Positions 26,948-34,894 of a stretch of DNA of 64,000 nucleotides are shown here, piece by piece. A program made the translations under genes and the position numbers. The DNA is from Flavobacterium notoginsengisoli (GTDB lineage: Bacteria > Bacteroidota > Bacteroidia > Flavobacteriales > Flavobacteriaceae). Location of the stretch: the NCBI RefSeq assembly GCF_014207905.1, contig NZ_JACHLB010000001.1, positions 1,118,723-1,182,722 on the forward strand, in the 5' to 3' direction. Within the stretch, counting starts at the first letter, position 1; each line of letters opens with the position of its first letter. A model generated the notes under the pieces. It worked only from the letters and a program-made list of their open reading frames with translations, was not told where the DNA came from and did no database searches.

Positions 26948-27844
26948 TTACTTCGTAATTTCTCTAAAAACAGCTTCTAGATTTTTATTTTTCTGATTCA
27001 ATTGTAATGTCTTTAATCCATTTTCGTTGGCAAAGTCAAAAATTGCAGGACGCATATCTTTGTCTGTAACAAAAGTTAGTTCCCAAGTCATGTCATGCGT
27101 ATTAATGTACGAAGAAATGTTTTCGAGTTTTGCTAAAAGCTGTTCTTCTACTTTATAATCAAACTCAACTTCAATAACTTGCTCTTTGTCTGCGGTAACT
27201 AAATGGTCTAATTTATTGTCGGCAACAATCTGTCCTTTGTCGATAATTATGACACGATCGCAAATGGCTTCGACTTCCTGCATAATGTGCGTAGATAAAA
27301 AAACCGTTTTATCTTTTCCAGCATTTTTAATCACATTACGAATTTCCATTAACTGATTCGGATCCAGACCTGTAGTTGGTTCGTCTAAAATTAAGACATC
27401 CGGATTGTGCAATAAAGCATTCGCTAATCCAACACGCTGGCGGTATCCTTTAGAAAGCTGACCAATCTTTTTATGGCTTTCTGGTGTCAGTCCTGTCAGT
27501 TGGATTACTTCTTCAATTCTAGATTTTGGTACGTTATAAACATCTGCATTAAATGCCAAATATTCACGAACATACAAATCCAAATACAGCGGATTATGTT
27601 CTGGCAAATATCCAATCGAACGTTGCACTGCTTTTGCATCCGTCATGACATCGTGACTGTTTACAAGGGCTGAGCCTTCATCTGCCAATAAATAAGTAGT
27701 CAAAATTTTCATTAAAGTAGATTTTCCCGCTCCGTTTGGACCTAAAAATCCAACAATTTCTCCTTTCTGAATAGAGAAAGAAATTGAATTTAATGCTTTT
27801 TGCGTTCCGTAACTTTTTGATATGTTGTTTACTTCTATCGACAT
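26948..27844 (-). CDS. gldA: Gliding-motility ABC transporter ATP-binding subunit GldA
   Basis: 298-residue ATPase of the GldA-GldF-GldG ABC complex, needed for surface gliding in several flavobacteria. Walker A is GPNGAGKST (about residues 35-43), the signature LSKGYRQRVGLANAL, Walker B VLILDEPTTGLDP, and the switch histidine in STHIMQEVEAIC. The C-terminal 70 residues (IEVEFDYKVEEQL...) are the GldA-type extension that plain ABC ATPases lack. gldF and gldG are not adjacent, as is known in F. johnsoniae. A generic drug/antigen exporter ATPase is the alternative, but the sequence closely fits GldA as I know it. Confidence 0.85.
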   Translation of the reverse strand: MSIEVNNISKSYGTQKALNSISFSIQKGEIVGFLGPNGAGKSTLMKILTTYLLADEGSALVNSHDVMTDAKAVQRSIGYLPEHNPLYLDLYVREYLAFNADVYNVPKSRIEEVIQLTGLTPESHKKIGQLSKGYRQRVGLANALLHNPDVLILDEPTTGLDPNQLMEIRNVIKNAGKDKTVFLSTHIMQEVEAICDRVIIIDKGQIVADNKLDHLVTADKEQVIEVEFDYKVEEQLLAKLENISSYINTHDMTWELTFVTDKDMRPAIFDFANENGLKTLQLNQKNKNLEAVFREITK

Positions 27845-27861
27845 GGACTTTTTATTTGCTA

Positions 27862-27895
27862 CAAAAGTAACGAGAAATAGTTTCGATTGCTACAA
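27862..27895 (-). promoter_or_regulatory. Possible gldA promoter
   Basis: On the minus strand TACTTTTG (27869-27862) with TTG (27895-27893) 23 bases upstream. The -7 box is exact, but the spacing is longer than usual. Confidence 0.4.
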
Positions 27896-27943
27896 TTTGT
27901 CTTTTAAAGTATTTATAAAAAAAATCAGAATGCCCAGAATTCA

Positions 27944-27959
27944 CGGCATTGTTGTTGTT
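27944..27959 (+). promoter_or_regulatory. Sigma-54-like -24/-12 element, upstream of first barrel gene
   Basis: CGGCAT-N5-TTGTT. GG sits at -24, but the -12 dinucleotide is GT where the consensus has GC. It lies 48 bases before the ATG, matching the better copy at 28722-28737. Confidence 0.4.
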
Positions 27960-27992
27960 AAAGGAATGCTAAAATTAAAATAAACCCAAATC

Positions 27993-28574
27993 ATGAAAAA
28001 AATTTTAGTGATAGCTGCCCTAGCTATCTGCAGTTTTGCAAACGCACAAAAAGGAACAATCTTAGTTGGAGGTAACATCGGATACACTTCAGATAAAGTG
28101 GAAGAACAGTTTGGCGAAACAACAACGAGCACTTTTAGCTTTTCTCCTAAAGTCGGTTACCAATTCCACGAAAACTGGACAGTTGGAGGAGAGTTCACAG
28201 TGGCTTCATCTAATAATGACAACGGTACTACAGAGTTAAAAGCAAACGCTTTTAAATTAGGAGCATTTGTTCGTTACACGAAACCATTAAACCAAACTTT
28301 TTCTGTTTTTGCAGATATGGGAGCAGGTTTCCAAAATTTAAAAAATAAAGTTTACGGTCCAGGAAATAACTACGGAAAAACAAAAGCAGACGGAATGTAT
28401 GTAGGTGTAACTCCAGCTCTTTTCATTAATATGAAAAAAGGTTTTGGTCTTAACTTCAGCATTGGTGGTTTAGGATACGAAACATTAAGTTATGATAACA
28501 ATGGTGCAGATGTTAGTAGTTTCTATTTCAACTTCGGTCAGACATTTAACATTGGAATTTCTAAAAACTTTTAA
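27993..28574 (+). CDS. Small outer-membrane beta-barrel protein, paralogue 1
   Basis: 193-residue porin-like protein with signal peptide (about 1-19, FANAQ) and about eight amphipathic strands, such as FSFSPKVGYQFHENWTVGGEF and LNFSIGGLGYETLSYD. It ends with the aromatic outer-membrane signature ISKNF. The layout is like OmpA/OmpX-type eight-stranded barrels. The next gene encodes a close paralogue with the same N- and C-termini. No ligand or enzyme motif is seen. The ATG follows the A-rich leader AAAATAAACCCAAATC and is preceded by a sigma-54-like element. Confidence 0.85.
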   Translation: MKKILVIAALAICSFANAQKGTILVGGNIGYTSDKVEEQFGETTTSTFSFSPKVGYQFHENWTVGGEFTVASSNNDNGTTELKANAFKLGAFVRYTKPLNQTFSVFADMGAGFQNLKNKVYGPGNNYGKTKADGMYVGVTPALFINMKKGFGLNFSIGGLGYETLSYDNNGADVSSFYFNFGQTFNIGISKNF

Positions 28575-28600
28575 GCTTAGTTTTATAAATTCAATTTCAG

Positions 28601-28630
28601 AAAGCATTCGCCATGGCGAATGCTTTTTTT
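28601..28630 (+). terminator. Terminator between the two barrel genes
   Basis: AAAGCATTCGCCATGGCGAATGCTTT palindrome followed by seven T. It separates the paralogues into independent units. Confidence 0.9.
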
Positions 28631-28721
28631 TATTTTGTGAGAATCTGATTATTTTTTTTGATGTATTTAAAGTGTTGAAAATTAAGTATCTGTAAAATCT
28701 CTTTAGAATGAGTAAAAATAG

Positions 28722-28737
28722 TGGCATTGTTGTTGCG
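28722..28737 (+). promoter_or_regulatory. Sigma-54-like promoter of the second barrel gene
   Basis: TGGCAT-TGTTG-TTGCG fits the RpoN consensus TGGCAC-N5-TTGCA in spacing and in both invariant dinucleotides (GG at 28723-28724, GC at 28735-28736). The expected start near 28748 leaves about 20 bases to the ATG. Confidence 0.6.
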
Positions 28738-28768
28738 AAATACTTACAAAATTTTAATACATACAAAT

Positions 28769-29359
28769 ATGAAAAAAATGTTACTTATTCTTGCATTGGC
28801 TCTGTGTAGTTATGCAAATGCTCAAAAAGGATCTATTTTAGTTATGGGAAGTGTTTATTACAATTCTGAAAATACATCCGAACCTAATTCAGAGAACAAA
28901 AACTTTAATTTGGGTTTCGCTCCTAAAATTGGTTATCAATTTCATGAAAATTGGACCGCAGGTGTTGAGTCTGATTTTTATGCTAATAAACAGAAGCAAT
29001 CTTATATGGATACGGAGTATAAATACAATATTTTTTCGATTGGAGGTTTTTTGAGATATTCTAAACCCATTAACCAGACTTTTTCTGCCTATGCTGATTT
29101 TGGAGTAGGTTATCAAAATAAAAAAGACAACTTTCATAACGAAATTAATGAAAGTGTTAGAAAAGGAAATGGAATGTATGTTGATTTGACCCCAGCTCTT
29201 TTTATCGATATTAATAAAGGATTCGGTCTAAATTTTAATATTGGTGGTCTAGGTTATAGTACTTTAAGTTATGACGAAAATAATGGCAGTGCAGATGTAA
29301 AAAGGTTTAATTTTAGTTTTGGACAAGCATTTTCGATAGGTATTTCTAAAAACTTCTAA
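28769..29359 (+). CDS. Small outer-membrane beta-barrel protein, paralogue 2
   Basis: 196-residue paralogue of the protein at 27993-28574, sharing the signal peptide (KKMLLILALALCSYANAQ), the FAPKIGYQFHENWTAGVE strand, the LNFNIGGLGYSTLSYDENNG strand and the ISKNF C-terminus. It was produced by tandem duplication, and the loops have diverged. The open frame reaches back to a GTG at 28721, but that lies in a sigma-54-like promoter and would put 16 residues before the signal peptide, so the ATG at 28769 is chosen. Function beyond outer-membrane insertion is unknown. Confidence 0.85.
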   Translation: MKKMLLILALALCSYANAQKGSILVMGSVYYNSENTSEPNSENKNFNLGFAPKIGYQFHENWTAGVESDFYANKQKQSYMDTEYKYNIFSIGGFLRYSKPINQTFSAYADFGVGYQNKKDNFHNEINESVRKGNGMYVDLTPALFIDINKGFGLNFNIGGLGYSTLSYDENNGSADVKRFNFSFGQAFSIGISKNF

Positions 29360-29382
29360 TTTTTAGAATTTTAATAAATATA

Positions 29383-29412
29383 AAAAGCACTTCAACTTGG
29401 AGTGCTTTTTTT
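29383..29412 (+). terminator. Terminator after the second barrel gene
   Basis: AAAAAGCACT-TCAACTTGG-AGTGCTTTTTTTG, a 7-bp stem with a long T-run. Confidence 0.85.
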
Positions 29413-29449
29413 GTTGCTAAAGTTCTTATGAAAACTAAAAAGTCTAGTT

Positions 29450-29520
29450 TAGCCCCGATTGTAGCGGTATCCTTTTTCTGGTTTCTTTAACCAGGAAAAG
29501 ATATAGCGGAAAGCGGGACA
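29450..29520 (+). repeat. TAGCCCCGATT...AAAGCGGGA intergenic repeat, copy 2
   Basis: TTAGCCCCGATTGTAGCGG, ATCC, a TTTTTCTGG/CCAGGAAAA hairpin with TTTCTTTAA between its arms, then GATATAGCGGAAAGCGGGAC. It is the typical form of a dispersed flavobacterial element. Copy 1, inverted, is at 6439-6501. Confidence 0.8.
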
Positions 29521-29679
29521 GAACGTCTTTTGAAATTGAAAATCTTCTGCTTCTAAAAACGATGCCAACGAATAAATCATCAACAATAGAAAACATCGCA
29601 ACAAAATCTTAAAATAAAACGTATTTTTGACATTTAGATGAAAATCTAAAGTCTAAAATCAGAAATCTAAAATTCAAAA
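29521..29679. other. dgt leader with -7 box and AATCTAAA words
   Basis: A TATTTTTG box at 29622-29629 fits the bacteroidete -7 element, but no good -33 box precedes it. From 29641 the words AATCTAAAGTCTAAAATC run up to 2-4 bases before the dgt start. Confidence 0.5.
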
Positions 29680-31026
29680 ATGAACTGGGAACAACTTTTA
29701 TCTCTTAAAAAACAGGGCGACACAAGTAAAAGATTACGTATAGAACAAGATGATACTCGTTTAGGTTTTGAGGTTGATTACGACCGAATTATCTTTTCTT
29801 CTGCTTTTAGAAGTCTACAAGATAAAACACAAGTTATTCCGCTTTCTAAGACCGATTTTGTTCATACAAGATTGACTCACAGTTTGGAAGTTTCTGTAGT
29901 TGGACGTTCGCTTGGACGTTTGGTAGGAAAAAAATTAATTGAAAAATATCCTTATTTAAAAGAAGTTCACGGATATCAAATGAATGATTTCGGTGCTATT
30001 GTTGCTGCGGCTTCTTTAGCACACGATATCGGAAATCCGCCTTTTGGACATTCTGGTGAAAAAGCAATTGGAGAATATTTTTCTATTGGAAACGGACAGC
30101 AATTTAAAAATCAATTGACCGATAAACAATGGCAAGATTTAATTGATTTTGAAGGAAATGCAAACGGATTTTCTGTGCTCACCGGAAGCCGTCCCGGAAT
30201 TGAAGGCGGACTTCGTATTTCGTATGCTACTTTGGGCGCTTTTATGAAATATCCAAAAGAAAGTCTTCCAAAGAAACCAACTAATAATATTGCTGATAAA
30301 AAATACGGCTTCTTTCAGTCTGATAAATTATTTTTTGAAGAAGTAGCCAAAGATATGGGAATGATTGCCAATAAATCTGGTGATGATATTGGTTTTGAAA
30401 GACATCCGTTGGCTTATTTGGTTGAAGCTGCAGATGATATTTGTTATACAATTATCGATTTTGAAGACGGAATAAATCTAGGTTTAGTATCTGAAGATTA
30501 TGCTTTAGAATATCTTATTAAGCTAGTAAAAGATAATATTTGGGTTGCAAAATACAAAACATTAGAAACGAAAGAAGATAGAATAAGCTACTTACGTGCG
30601 CTTGCAATTAATTCCTTGATTAATGATGCAGTTGATGTTTTTATTGAAAATGAAGAAGCGATTCTTGCTGGAAATTTCCCGTATGCTTTAACAGATAAAA
30701 GCAAATACAAAGCACAGATGAACGATATAATCAAGTTGAGTATCGAGAAAATTTATCAAAGCCGCGAAGTGATTGAGAAAGAAATTGTAGGATATCAAAT
30801 CATTCAAACGCTTTTAGATAAATTCATTACAGCATTCAATAATAAATTTGAAGGAACTGCTTCTAATTATGATAAATTGATTTTGAAAATGCTGCCAGAA
30901 AAACATCATTTGGATAAAGGTAATTTATACGAACGTCTACTGCATATTTGTCATTATGTTTCTTTGCTGACAGATGGAAATGCTTTAGAATTATATGAAA
31001 CAATTCAAGGGCAGAAAAAGCGCTAA
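29680..31026 (+). CDS. dgt: Deoxyguanosinetriphosphate triphosphohydrolase (dGTPase-like)
   Basis: 448-residue HD-domain enzyme that splits dGTP, or other dNTPs, into the nucleoside and triphosphate. Metal ligands of the HD fold are visible: RLTHSLEV, HDIGNPPFGHSGE and AADDICYTIIDFEDG. FSSAFRSLQDKTQVIPL near residue 30 is the typical N-terminal signature. The length fits the family. It could help control nucleotide pools or act against phage DNA synthesis, as shown for some dGTPases, but nothing nearby points to defence. The ATG is immediately preceded by a tandem word block. Confidence 0.93.
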   Translation: MNWEQLLSLKKQGDTSKRLRIEQDDTRLGFEVDYDRIIFSSAFRSLQDKTQVIPLSKTDFVHTRLTHSLEVSVVGRSLGRLVGKKLIEKYPYLKEVHGYQMNDFGAIVAAASLAHDIGNPPFGHSGEKAIGEYFSIGNGQQFKNQLTDKQWQDLIDFEGNANGFSVLTGSRPGIEGGLRISYATLGAFMKYPKESLPKKPTNNIADKKYGFFQSDKLFFEEVAKDMGMIANKSGDDIGFERHPLAYLVEAADDICYTIIDFEDGINLGLVSEDYALEYLIKLVKDNIWVAKYKTLETKEDRISYLRALAINSLINDAVDVFIENEEAILAGNFPYALTDKSKYKAQMNDIIKLSIEKIYQSREVIEKEIVGYQIIQTLLDKFITAFNNKFEGTASNYDKLILKMLPEKHHLDKGNLYERLLHICHYVSLLTDGNALELYETIQGQKKR

Positions 31027-31043
31027 TTGACTTCAGCCCGAAA

Positions 31044-31083
31044 TAAAAAAAGCTTCTTTTAGATTTCTAAAAGAAGCTTTTTT
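31044..31083. terminator. Bidirectional terminator between dgt and DUF3078 gene
   Basis: AAAAAAAGCTTCTTTTAGA and TCTAAAAGAAGCTTTTTTA arms; A- and T-runs on both sides serve the two convergent genes. Confidence 0.88.
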
Positions 31084-31100
31084 ATGTAGTCTTGTTTTTA

Positions 31101-32102
31101 TTATTTGAAGGCGTAAACTAAACCAACTCCAAGTACTTGTCTTAACTGCATTCTTGGACCGTCATTTACTTGAGTTTTTGTTCCTGTAGTTGGATCAACA
31201 ACATCTTTTTTGGTCTTAATATCGTCATCATAAATTAAATGAACTCCGATATTGGCTTTTACGTAGGCATTTACCACAAGATCTAATCGCGTATCATAAT
31301 CGATGTCGACATTTCCGAATTTGTTCAGATAGTCAGTATATAAACTTAATCTGTTTTCGTAAAAAACGTTTTTATAGATTTCATTTTTCATGTATGCCGT
31401 AAAAAGTATACCAAATTCGGCTTTTACTTTCTGACCTTCTTCGATTAATATTTGTTGTGTAGGATCTAATGGGTCTGGCGCATAAACAGCCTTCTTAACC
31501 CCGAAAGAACCTTGATTTGCAAGATATTGATCTAATACCAAAGTAGTTTTTAACGTGATTGGAGAGAAGTAAAATACTCTGTTTTTAGCTTTGTTAGCAT
31601 TTTCAGCTCCAGCTCCCAGAAAGATATAAGCAGGTGCAAAAGGCTTAGAGATTGCAACATCTCGGTTTGGATAATTGTAACCGTTTGTAAACTGTGTATT
31701 GAAGTTTAATTTTGAAGAGTAATACCAGTTTGAGGCTGTATCTTTTCTGAAACCATAAGTCGAGTTAAACTGGAGGGCGTCGTCTGTTTTTCTTAATTCG
31801 GTTCCGTCTTGTTTGTTTAGACCGTATTTTACGATAAGTTCGTTAACCCATTTGTGATTTTTCTTTGCGTATGTTCTTCCAAATTCACCTTTAAATAAAC
31901 CTGAGATAGAACTTGTTCCCCCGGCACTCCAATTCACAAATGCGATTTCAGAGATATCAAAGCCTAACTGGTTCTTTTTTGACCAATTGGAAGGCGGTTT
32001 AGGCGCTTGATTTGGACTTAAAGTGGTCTGTATGATTTGGGCGAAGATGGTAGATGTGCTCAGCAGTAAAAATAATAAAAGGGTTGAACGTAATAATTTC
32101 AT
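31101..32102 (-). CDS. DUF3078 family protein, probable outer-membrane barrel
   Basis: 333-residue exported protein with signal peptide ending IFAQ. The sequence has the alternating pattern of a barrel (WVNELIVKYGLNKQDGTELRKTDD, FRKDTASNWYYSSKLNFNTQF) and the bacteroidete DUF3078 layout. A proline-rich stretch after the signal (PNQAPKPPSNW) is followed by QLGFDISEIAFVNWSAGG. It starts 30 bases downstream of the dxs stop, so both may be on one transcript. No biochemical role is known. The C-terminus GVGLVYAFK fits outer-membrane insertion. Confidence 0.8.
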   Translation of the reverse strand: MKLLRSTLLLFLLLSTSTIFAQIIQTTLSPNQAPKPPSNWSKKNQLGFDISEIAFVNWSAGGTSSISGLFKGEFGRTYAKKNHKWVNELIVKYGLNKQDGTELRKTDDALQFNSTYGFRKDTASNWYYSSKLNFNTQFTNGYNYPNRDVAISKPFAPAYIFLGAGAENANKAKNRVFYFSPITLKTTLVLDQYLANQGSFGVKKAVYAPDPLDPTQQILIEEGQKVKAEFGILFTAYMKNEIYKNVFYENRLSLYTDYLNKFGNVDIDYDTRLDLVVNAYVKANIGVHLIYDDDIKTKKDVVDPTTGTKTQVNDGPRMQLRQVLGVGLVYAFK

Positions 32103-32132
32103 TTGGTAATTGTTTTTGGTGTCGCAAAATAC

Positions 32133-33920
32133 TTATTTTGAACCGTTAGAAAAAAGATTTACTAGACTTTTAACGTCAATATTACATAATTGTTGTAGCT
32201 GTTGTACGGTTCCATGTTCAATAAACTCGTCTGGAATACCTAATATTTCAATCTTATTTTTGAAATTATTTGATGCCGCAAACTCTAAAACAGCGCTTCC
32301 AAAACCACCTTTTTTTACTCCGTCTTCAATTGTTATTATACTTTCGAAATTAGAAAAAACATGATTTAATGTATTGACGTCTAGTGGTTTAATAAAACTA
32401 AAGTTATAATGGGCAATCTCATTAGAATTGGTTGATTCTTTCAGAGCTTCTATAACATTATTTCCAATTGTTCCGGCCGACAGAACAGCAATTTTCGTAC
32501 CATCTTTTAAACATTTTGCAGGACCAATTTCAATTTTTTCATAATGTCCGAAATTTGCTACTTCCCAATTTGAAATAACACCGCGTCCTCTCGGATAGCG
32601 AATCGCAATCGGATGATCCAATCCTAATTGCACGGTGTACAGAATATTTTGAAGTTCTATTTCGTTGAGCGGTGCATAAATCAGCATGTTTGGAATAGAA
32701 CGAAGATGCGCTATATCAAAAACGCCATGATGTGTTGCTCCGTCTTCTCCAACTAATCCTGCACGATCTAAACAAAAAATAACAGGCAAATTTTGCAAAG
32801 CCACATCATGTATAACCTGATCGTAAGCTCTTTGCAAAAAAGTCGAATAAATATTGCAGTACACGATCATGCCCTGAGTTGCCATTCCGGCAGCAAGTGT
32901 TACAGCATGCTGTTCGGCAATTCCAACATCAAAAGCGCGTTCTGGCAGTTCTTCCATCATAAATTTTAAAGAACTTCCAGATGGCATTGCAGGTGTAATT
33001 CCGATTATTTTTTCATTCTTTTTGGCTAAATCTAAAATGGTTAAACCAAAAACATCTTGATATTTTGGAGGAAGATTTTCTTCCGATTTTAGATGAATTT
33101 CTCCAGTCGAAGCATCAAATTTTCCAGGGGCATGATATTTTACCTGATTTTCTTCTGCCTGCTGCAATCCTTTTCCTTTAGTAGTTACAATATGAAGAAA
33201 TTTTGGTCCTTTTATCTTTTTTAGTCGGTTTAATTCTTTGATTAATTTCGATAAATCATGTCCGTCAATTGGTCCTGAATAATCAAAATTCAACGATTTT
33301 ATAATGTTGTTTTGTCTAGGATTTTTTCCGTTTTTAACCGAAGTGAGATATTTTTTTAAAGCTCCAACGCTCGGGTCAATTCCGATTGCATTGTCATTCA
33401 AAATAACTAGAATATTGGCATCGGTAACTCCGGCATGGTTTAAACCTTCAAAAGCCATTCCGCTTGCAATAGAAGCATCACCAATAACTGCAATATGTTC
33501 TTTTTTGGAATCACCTTTTAATTTGGAAGCAATTGCCATTCCGAGAGCGGCAGAAATAGAAGTTGAAGAATGTCCGACACCGAAAGTATCATAAACACTT
33601 TCTATTCTTTTAGGAAAACCGGAAATTCCGTCTATTTGTCTGTTGGTGTGGAAATTTTCTCTTCTTTCTGTTAAGATTTTATGACCGTAAGCTTGATGGC
33701 CAACATCCCAAACCAATAAATCTTCGGGCGTATTAAAAACATAATGCAAAGCAATAGTAAGTTCTACAACCCCTAAACTGGCACCCAAATGCCCTTCTTT
33801 TACAGAAACGACATCAATAATAAACTGACGCAATTCCTGAGCAACTTGAGTAAGCTGTTCTTCTTTTAAAAGACGTAAATCGGCTGGATTGTATATGTTT
33901 GAAAGTAAATCGCTTTTCAT
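32133..33920 (-). CDS. dxs: 1-deoxy-D-xylulose-5-phosphate synthase
   Basis: Thiamine-diphosphate enzyme that condenses pyruvate and glyceraldehyde-3-phosphate, the first step of the MEP route to isoprenoids. The thiamine motif GDASIASGMAFEGLNHAG lies at about residues 146-163, with GHSSTSISAALGMA before it. The transketolase-like second domain has EQHAVTLAAGMA and DRAGLVGEDGATHHGVFD. The C-terminal domain ends near the TonB-like gene boundary. 595 residues is slightly shorter than the enteric enzyme but normal for bacteroidetes. It is probably the sole route to quinone and lipid-carrier precursors in this organism. Confidence 0.96.
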   Translation of the reverse strand: MKSDLLSNIYNPADLRLLKEEQLTQVAQELRQFIIDVVSVKEGHLGASLGVVELTIALHYVFNTPEDLLVWDVGHQAYGHKILTERRENFHTNRQIDGISGFPKRIESVYDTFGVGHSSTSISAALGMAIASKLKGDSKKEHIAVIGDASIASGMAFEGLNHAGVTDANILVILNDNAIGIDPSVGALKKYLTSVKNGKNPRQNNIIKSLNFDYSGPIDGHDLSKLIKELNRLKKIKGPKFLHIVTTKGKGLQQAEENQVKYHAPGKFDASTGEIHLKSEENLPPKYQDVFGLTILDLAKKNEKIIGITPAMPSGSSLKFMMEELPERAFDVGIAEQHAVTLAAGMATQGMIVYCNIYSTFLQRAYDQVIHDVALQNLPVIFCLDRAGLVGEDGATHHGVFDIAHLRSIPNMLIYAPLNEIELQNILYTVQLGLDHPIAIRYPRGRGVISNWEVANFGHYEKIEIGPAKCLKDGTKIAVLSAGTIGNNVIEALKESTNSNEIAHYNFSFIKPLDVNTLNHVFSNFESIITIEDGVKKGGFGSAVLEFAASNNFKNKIEILGIPDEFIEHGTVQQLQQLCNIDVKSLVNLFSNGSK

Positions 33921-33934
33921 TGTAAGGTAAAAAG

Positions 33935-33942
33935 CAAATTTA
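33935..33942 (-). promoter_or_regulatory. Possible -7 box of dxs
   Basis: TAAATTTG on the minus strand, 15-22 bases before the ATG. A matching -33 box is not evident. Confidence 0.35.
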
Positions 33943-33973
33943 CGGTTTTAAATTTAAATTTTATTACCGAGAT

Positions 33974-34888
33974 CTATTGTAATACGATTGGTACAGAATA
34001 TTGTTTTTTTGCTATTTTGCCATCAGTTTGCCCCGGTACCCATTTCGGGCATAATTTTAAAACTCTAATAATTTCATTCTCCAATGCTTTGTCAATAGGA
34101 GGTACAGATTCTAAGTAAGTGACTGAACCGTTTTTTTCTACTGCAAATGATAGATTGATTTTCAAATTATTGGATTCTAAATTTTCAGGTTTTTTAAATT
34201 CTTTCGAAAAATAATTATAAAATCGATCAATACCACCTGGAAATTCTGCGTTGATATTTAATTCGTGATTATTAGAAAATGTGCATCCCTCTGTTTTGAT
34301 TTTATCTGCCGAAGACTTTTGTTGTTTCTTCTCTTTTTTCGATTTACTGTTAGACTCATTTTGATCTTCTAAAATCACTTCACCGCTAACCATTTTCTTA
34401 TATTTCTCAGATGGTGTGGAGTTGTCATGTACTCGTGAAGGAGGCGGTGGAGGCGGTGGAATTTCGTTTGTAGAATCGTTTTTGCTTATTCTGGCTTTCC
34501 CGATAGGGCTATCAAGTTGAGATGATTCGTCGGTAATTTCAACTTTTTCAATCTTTTGTTTTGCTCCGTCTTTGCCTTGACAGCTAAATAGAGTTGTTCC
34601 CATTGCGACAAACAAAGCAAGCAAAAATATTTTTCTGTAATGAGTTTGCGAATACAAAACTCGATTAGGAATTTGAATTGTAATAGAATCCAATTGTGAT
34701 TTCTTAAACCTTCCGCAAATTTTTTCATTTTTATTTTGAATGAAAAAGTGCTGTATTTCTTCAGGCAGCATCGATGTAAAATCAACAACCGTTTTAGAAC
34801 AGCTCATACAAAAACGCCCATTTTCATTTGGAGACATTTTGTTCCAATCTTCATGACAAGGTTCGGGAATTGTTATTTTATGTTTCAT
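33974..34888 (-). CDS. Cysteine-domain/TonB-C-like protein, paralogue A
   Basis: 304 residues. Residues 1-60 form a small domain with C11-H12, C27-x2-C30 and C58 (IPEPCHEDW, GRFCMSCSKTVVDF, ICGRF), plausible for metal binding. A hydrophobic segment at about 86-102 ends in LFSC with C103, lipobox-like but internal. A charged linker with a run of seven prolines follows. The last 90 residues resemble a TonB C-terminal domain (FPGGIDRFYNYF, PKWVPGQTDGKIAKKQYSVPIVLQ). It is a close paralogue of the gene just upstream. Probably anchored in the inner membrane with the C-terminus in the periplasm. It may be an energy-transducer-like or sensory protein. Confidence 0.75.
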   Translation of the reverse strand: MKHKITIPEPCHEDWNKMSPNENGRFCMSCSKTVVDFTSMLPEEIQHFFIQNKNEKICGRFKKSQLDSITIQIPNRVLYSQTHYRKIFLLALFVAMGTTLFSCQGKDGAKQKIEKVEITDESSQLDSPIGKARISKNDSTNEIPPPPPPPSRVHDNSTPSEKYKKMVSGEVILEDQNESNSKSKKEKKQQKSSADKIKTEGCTFSNNHELNINAEFPGGIDRFYNYFSKEFKKPENLESNNLKINLSFAVEKNGSVTYLESVPPIDKALENEIIRVLKLCPKWVPGQTDGKIAKKQYSVPIVLQ

Positions 34889-34894
34889 TCTTTA

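Noticed and set aside
29680..31026. dGTPase as an anti-phage defence gene
   Set aside because: Some dGTPases protect against phage, but the neighbours are housekeeping genes and the sequence looks like the ordinary Dgt family.
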